A stretch of 38,995 nucleotides of DNA from an uncultured Nocardiaceae bacterium (lineage in GTDB: Bacteria > Actinomycetota > Actinomycetes > Mycobacteriales > Mycobacteriaceae): contig CAKZIX010000085.1 of the NCBI GenBank assembly GCA_936936565.1, positions 1 to 38,995 on the forward strand. The letters are read 5' to 3'. Each line of letters starts with the position of its first letter. Positions within the stretch are counted from its first letter, which is position 1. Shown piece after piece: positions 38,201-38,995 of this stretch. The notes below the pieces were generated by a model that worked only from the letters and a program-made list of their open reading frames with translations, did no database searches and was not told where the DNA came from. A program made the translations under genes and the position numbers.

Positions 38201-38995
38201 ACTTCGGCGGTGACGTCGAACGTCTTGGTGGCGACCTCGATCACTCGGCGATCGACGTCGTCCTCCGAAATCTGTTCCGGCGCAAGCGTGAACGCCAACT
38301 CAGACACCGGCACCACGACCTGGCGCGGCCCCTGCGGGGTAGCCGGGTAGTAGGTGCGCAGCGATTCGTGGCGGGCGAACAGATCGCGCACCGCGGCCTG
38401 CATTGCCTCGATGTCGAGTTCGCCGCGCAAGCGCACGGCGAGCGGAATGTTGTCGACCGCCGACGAGGCCGTGTCGAACTGGTTGAGGAACCAGTACCGC
38501 TGCTGTGCGGGCGAAAGCGGAACGAAGTCCGGCCGCGGGCCGGCCAGCAGCGGTGGGCGCACCTGGCCGCCGCCGCTGAGCTGCTCGGCGCGCAGCGCGA
38601 GCGCGGCCACCGTCGGGGCCTCGAACAGTTCCCGTACCCCGATCCCGGCCTGTACGGCCGCACCGACGCGGGCGACGACCTGGGTGGCGATCAGGCTGTT
38701 GCCGCCGAGGTCGAAGAAGTCGTCGTCGGCACCGACCTGCTCGACGCCAAGCACTTCGGCGTAGATGCGGGCCACGATCTCTTCAACGGGCGTCGTCGGC
38801 GCCCGATAGGTCTTCACTTCGAAGGTGGGGTCCGGCAACGCTTTTCGATCCAGTTTGCCGGACGGGTTGAGCGGCAGCGCGTCCATCGGCATCCACGCCG
38901 TGGGCACCATGTACCCCGGAAGCCGTTGGGCCAGCACCTGCTTCAACGCCGCGGTGTCGACCTCGGCCGGCACCACGTAAGCGACCAGCGTGTCG
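25534..38995 (-). CDS. Giant NRPS, [A]-T-C-A-T-C-A-T-C-A-T-E-C plus A-like stub (5' end outside window)
   Basis: About 4487 residues are visible; the frame is open at the right edge inside the end of an A domain (LPGYMVPTAW, GKLDRKALP). Then follow PCP1 (Ser ~99), C1 (HHVSADG ~289), A2 (FTSGSTG ~741), PCP2 (~1115), C2 (HHISGDG ~1306), A3 (~1781), a 40-residue repeat insert (~2147-2187), PCP3 (~2202), C3 (HHISADG ~2389), A4 (YTSGSTG ~2886), PCP4 with GGDSI (~3268), an E domain (HHFVVDGVSW ~3452), a DCL-type C4 (WPLSPLQSGLMFH, HHILLDGWS ~3947) and a stub (~4253-4486). A2 and A3 read the same pocket, DLWHLILVSK; A4 reads DPLIAVAIIK. I assign none of these. The GGDS PCP, E and DCL order means the A4 residue is epimerised to D. 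No TE is present, so the chain must pass to another protein that supplies an A domain. Confidence 0.96.
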   Translation of the reverse strand, partial: DTLVAYVVPAEVDTAALKQVLAQRLPGYMVPTAWMPMDALPLNPSGKLDRKALPDPTFEVKTYRAPTTPVEEIVARIYAEVLGVEQVGADDDFFDLGGNSLIATQVVARVGAAVQAGIGVRELFEAPTVAALALRAEQLSGGGQVRPPLLAGPRPDFVPLSPAQQRYWFLNQFDTASSAVDNIPLAVRLRGELDIEAMQAAVRDLFARHESLRTYYPATPQGPRQVVVPVSELAFTLAPEQISEDDVDRRVIEVATKTFDVTAEVPVHVALLATSPTEHVLAFVIHHVSADGASLAPLARDVMTAYAARTQWEIPAWEPLSVQYADYALWHRELLGAESDPESRATQQISYWTRQLAGLPDQIDLPSDRPRPPAQSFQGKRVRFEIPAETFNELYLAARRANASLFMVIHAAFAVLLARLSGTTDIAVGTPIAGRGEQQLDDLIGMFVNTLVFRVEIDGSEPFDELLARVRETDLAAYANADVPFERLVEVLNPVRSTARNPLFQVGLSYQNLGESALELPGLSVSAVEFDTQLAKTDLQLTMYSRTAELTYAIDLFDESTVRLFADRFLRVLSAIASDTSIRVGDIDILDARERAAVVASGPAVDHPATTLGELFDAAVATYPDAPALVGDGIRLSYREFADRVDAIAGWLSAAGVGPEVAVALNMRRSVDLVIAMFAVSKAGGAYVPVDPDHPAERTAYVLDTAAPLLTLTELPEVAAVEPVKSVAGTSNTAYVIFTSGSTGRPKGVAVSHGAIVNQLLWKRAAFGLGPGDAVLLKTAATFDLSVWEFWSALISGAALVVAAADGHRDPGYLNQLMAAEQVTTLHVVPSMLDALLTESGGALTPSLRRVLAIGEALPARVAQRFRAANPQAELHNLYGPTEAAVSATAHLVVDADTSTVPIGVPEANVSAYVLDSHLQPVPPGVAGELYLAGTQLARGYFARPDLTADRFVANPFAPGERMYRTGDLVAWKRTPELELDYLGRTDFQVKVRGFRIELGEIEAAAAAQDTVEQVAVLVHDNTLVGYVVGAVDAAALARELPSYMVPTVWMTLDAMPLNVNGKLDRKALPAPTFEAKSFRAPSTPLEEIVADVYREVLGAGRVGVDDDFFALGGNSLLATQVIARIGAALGTKIPVRTLFEAATVGALANRVEQAGSGIARLPLVPQERGDHIPLSLAQQRMWFLNRFDTDTAAYNVPLAVRLSGELDLEALRAAVADVVARHEVLRTIYPDTPAGPAQVILPAGQAIPEVPVIDVAEAEVIGAAAELMDSRFDVTTEVPLRIAVFRITGRRAEYVLALVIHHISGDGSSVAPLTRDVMTAYLARAAGQAPAWRPLPVQYADYAIWQRAVLGDEADLESVAAQQVLYWTSQLAGLPDQLELPADRPRPAVQSFAGGRVEVTVEAELHARLVELARSRGATLFMVVHSALAILAARLSGTDDIAIGTPVAGRGEEALASLVGMFVNTVVFRTTVDGAEPFEELLARQRDTDLAAFANADIPFERLVEVLNPTRSTAWHPLFQVGLSFQNLTQTALELPGLTVSGLDVDTGLSQFDLHLIVTDRYDERGTAIGIGGYFTYATDLFDASTVHDFARRFLRILEVIAAAPTTAVGDIDMLAPQERLELLRTRNDTAAELDPAATLSDLFERAVAAHPDALALAANGIRLSYREFADRVTRVARWLRAAGVGPEVRVALHMSRSVDLVIAMFAVTRAGGVYVPLDPNHPADRTAYVLDTADPLLVLTDLDGLDLAGDTGDASAAEEPTPQLRPDNTAYVIFTSGSTGRPKGVAVSHGAIVNQLLWKRAAFGLGPGDAVLLKTAATFDLSVWEFWSALVSGAALVVANADGHRDPGYLNQLMVSEQVTTLHVVPSMLDALVTESGGALAPSLRRVLAIGEALPPRTASRVRRANPAIELHNLYGPTEAAVSATTHRVTDADVATVPIGVPETNVAVYVLDSRLHPVPDGVAGELYLAGPQLARGYFARPDLTADRFVANPFTPGERMYRTGDLVKWTDAELVYIGRTDFQVKVRGFRIELGEIETALAAQPSVSQVAVIARTDDRMGDQLVAYVVPAAASLDTERLAKAIAAELPAYMIPTAWVTLNALPLNVNGKLDRKALPEPTFEAKAFRAPSTPVEEIVAAVFADVLGIGASEATGRSTGASEATGGSTGASEATGGSTGASEATGRPQQRVGVDDDFFALGGNSLLATQVTARIGAALNTKLAVRTLFEAPTVGGLAAKAEQSRGAGRAPLVPQQRPVHIPLSLAQQRMWFLNQFDRSSAVNNIPAAVRLTGALDHEALQAAVADVIERHESLRTIYPERDGAAYQLIRPARAAVPDLTPELVAPQDIHNRIAAIVTAGFDVTTEIPLRAVLLRVDTGSEPAEHVLVIVAHHISADGWSMAPLTRDVMTAYIARSNGEPPAWAPLPVQYADFAVWQRGVLGSESDPDSLISSQAAYWKTALAGLPDELNLPTDRPRPTTQSFRGGKVLFQIDPQTHRGLSELARQQGSTLFMVLHTALAVFLARMSATDDIAIGTPIAGRGEAELDDLVGMFVNTLVLRSHVQPQLTFAELLERNREHDLQAFAHADLPFERLVEILNPERSTARHPLFQVALSFENQPETGLELPGLSVGAVDFDVEIAKFDLSLTLREAAGAFARSVGMFAEFSYATDLFDQTTVQIFAARFVRLLRAVVAGGDTAVGDLNLLDDAEYDQLTHVHGDEVMASGLLPDNLRRGAELDPDKVAVRYEGRSITYRELDEYSSRLARVLIDRGVGPEKLVAVSFPRSYEMVAAVWAVSKAGGAHVPIDPSYPADRVLHMITDSGAVVGITGSAYVSGLPDAVDWLVLDDESSEVVAAVAAASSAPVTDADRLQPLRMHHPAYVIYTSGSTGMPKGVTVTHTGVGGLVDVATDLYGLTSAGRFTHICSPSFDPSVLEWAITFSSGATLVVVPSHIVGGPDLHELLVRERVTHAIITPAVLGTVDPEGVTELEVASVGGDVTTPELLGKWAPGRKYFNAYGPTEMTIISSYAKLHVGKHVTIGKPVHGMSAMVLDGRLNPVPPGVAGELYLAGGGLARGYHNRAALTSDRFVANPFGAPGARMYRTGDIVRWYNVGTHEAPEWELDYVGRSDFQVKVRGFRIELGEIDAVLAKHDDVEYAITIGRETALGTTILVSYVLAVPGRTVDVEKLTQFAGQILPPHMVPAAIMVLDEIPLTPVGKLDRKALPEPVLAPREFRAPANDVEAAIAAVFADVLGVEQVGLDDSFFALGGDSILSIQLVSRAKARGIVFSPREVFERRSVAGLAEIAAVGAAAGTVEKLAELPGGGVGEIPFTPIMAQVLGAGSSVDRFSQSVALRLPAGIDRDTLVRTLTAVFDHHDALRTRLRDNVFEALPPGSIDVGQLVQEATAAPSQELDAALGRLDPAAGAMVQFVWFRDFVATDAETAVDILLVVAHHFVVDGVSWRILVPDFAVAWSQLAAGQDPVLPATGTSVRRWATGLVEQAPHRLAEVPVWRDIVATPDPLLGTRALDPAIDTMATVERIDVELGADVTRALLTAIPRLYHGSVADGLLAALAMAVTRWRAKRHVVAPATLVKLEGHGREEDVLPGADLSRTVGWFTSAYPVRLDLDGVDLDRAFAGGAAAGRAIKAVKEQLLAVPDKGIGYGLLRYLNADTAQQVSGNTGQIGFNYLGRVSAGEVPAELAAVGWVPTADLGELSAQLDADMPANAAVDINAVVTDGADGPVLGAGIAFPAGLLNRADVQDLADLWVAALQGLSRHAADAAAGGHTPSDFALVRVSQSDVDGWEQRYPAISEVWPLSPLQSGLMFHAMMTASSVDVYTMQAIVDLNGTVDTARLRAAAETIAERYANLRTAFVTAADGSPVQVVLDRVELPWRELDVTGSADTVAELRRIFADDQATHFDLARPPLMRFLLVRSAADRYHLAITSHHILLDGWSMPLLMRDLLVSYATRGDAAALPRVAPYRNFLAWLAGRDRDASLAAWSNALGGVGEPTLLAAPQSGAESYDIGKIVTTVDAAALNALAADVGVTVNTLVQTAWAILLGRMTGRSDVVFGATVSGRPAELTGVESMVGLFINTIPVRIQLDDDIAISELLKRVQGDQADLLEHHYVGLTDIQRVAGAGVLFDTLLVFESYPIDKKAITAASSIDGMTVTGVGVNDATHYPLTLLVTADEQLELTLKYLGDRFSPAQIESLRDRLLRVLQALTDQSALVGEIDILDESERSTPVAEAAGTVASRTLADALAEAVEDDPEAPAVSVGEDDIAFRDLDARSSQLARALIAQEIGAGDIVGVTVPRSVDAVVAMWAVLKTGAALSLSPAAVTIETLGEFDLSGLPSHPVSYADRLRPILESTPAVVLADGSALTQGEALARAAELRERYGVTFESRTYGGGIDEFLVAATTGAAMVVAQESTLADIVAVDWVTHAWVSELSGAVPEDELEDPLTLIVSGAADEADVARWSEIAQVERAE
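32441..32553 (-). repeat. 30-bp in-frame tandem repeat in the A3-PCP3 junction
   Basis: Three full 30-bp units (32441-32470, 32471-32500, 32501-32530) and a 23-bp partial unit (32531-32553) differ at only a few bases. On the coding strand they encode GASEATGRST-type decapeptides, four in a row. Sibling junctions read VLGxxRVGVDDDFF with one or two residues between LG(I/V) and RVG. Here about 40 extra residues (4 x 10) are inserted, and the frame is kept. The unit core is rich in the palindrome-like CGCTTCGCTCG. Confidence 0.92.
33324..33680 (-). repeat. Near-identical A-domain core, copy in A3 of the giant NRPS
   Basis: The stretch encoding the A3-A5 core motifs of this A domain has long identical runs with 36439-36795, about 3.1 kb away in the same orientation. 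It includes a run of roughly 60 bases around 33507-33567 coding for the TAATFDLSVWEFWSA region. The predicted binding pockets are identical. Confidence 0.75.
36439..36795 (-). repeat. Near-identical A-domain core, copy in A2 of the giant NRPS
   Basis: Partner of the copy at 33324-33680. The differences are scattered, mostly synonymous third-position changes plus a few clustered replacements (for example AAADGHRD against ANADGHRD). This pattern fits module duplication followed by drift or gene conversion. Confidence 0.75.

Noticed and set aside
1..38995. MbtH-like protein, thioesterase, transporter, tRNA, insertion sequence
   Set aside because: Looked for on both strands and not seen. If the cluster has them they lie outside the window.

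Overview
This is a very GC-rich actinobacterial window almost entirely filled by one lipopeptide-type biosynthetic locus. The codon usage, the GTG/TTG starts, the FAAL-ACP-PKS cassette and the style of the giant NRPSs suggest a mycolic-acid actinobacterium (Nocardia/Rhodococcus/Gordonia-like). The genus is an inference and is not proven by any marker gene here. All biosynthetic genes lie on the minus strand, so transcription runs from the right edge to the left edge.

Layout in transcription order. (1) 38995-25534: the 3' part of a giant NRPS (about 4487 residues visible, 5' end outside the window), [A]-T-C-A-T-C-A-T-C-A-T-E-C, ending in a degenerate A-like stub. (2) 25533-25348: a 186-bp gap with an operator-like inverted repeat. 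(3) 25347-19138: a tightly coupled cassette of fatty acyl-AMP ligase, stand-alone ACP, and a KS-AT-ACP-alpha-oxoamine synthase (AOS) polyketide synthase. (4) 19033-17897: an NmrA-type oxidoreductase fused to a DUF2218-like domain, convergent with (5) 17353-17895, a plus-strand RibD/DHFR-like reductase. (6) 17352-17124: a divergent control region. (7) 17123-9966: NRPS A-T-C-A(Thr)-T-C plus a second A-like stub. (8) 9923-360: NRPS A-T-C-A-T-C-A-T-C whose last C domain is atypical. (9) 295-1: the start of a further NRPS, again beginning with an A domain.

How the genes may work together. The FAAL would adenylate a fatty acid and load an ACP. The PKS would extend it with one malonyl unit, and the AOS domain would join the acyl chain to an amino acid to give an aminoketone. 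Eight complete A domains plus two partial ones build the peptide, and a single E domain sets one D-residue. No TE or reductase release domain, MbtH protein, transporter or regulator gene lies inside the window, so the locus continues on both sides.

The most unusual feature is how the NRPS proteins are cut. Every visible protein boundary falls between a C domain and the next A domain, not between T and C. The downstream proteins begin with an Arg-rich tail followed by an A domain. Two upstream proteins end in a roughly 235-245-residue remnant of an A-domain N-subdomain that has lost the nucleotide-binding loop but keeps the same boundaries in both. This looks like a split-module docking arrangement that I do not recognise as described. 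A second oddity is a four-copy 30-bp in-frame minisatellite inserted into an A-PCP junction.
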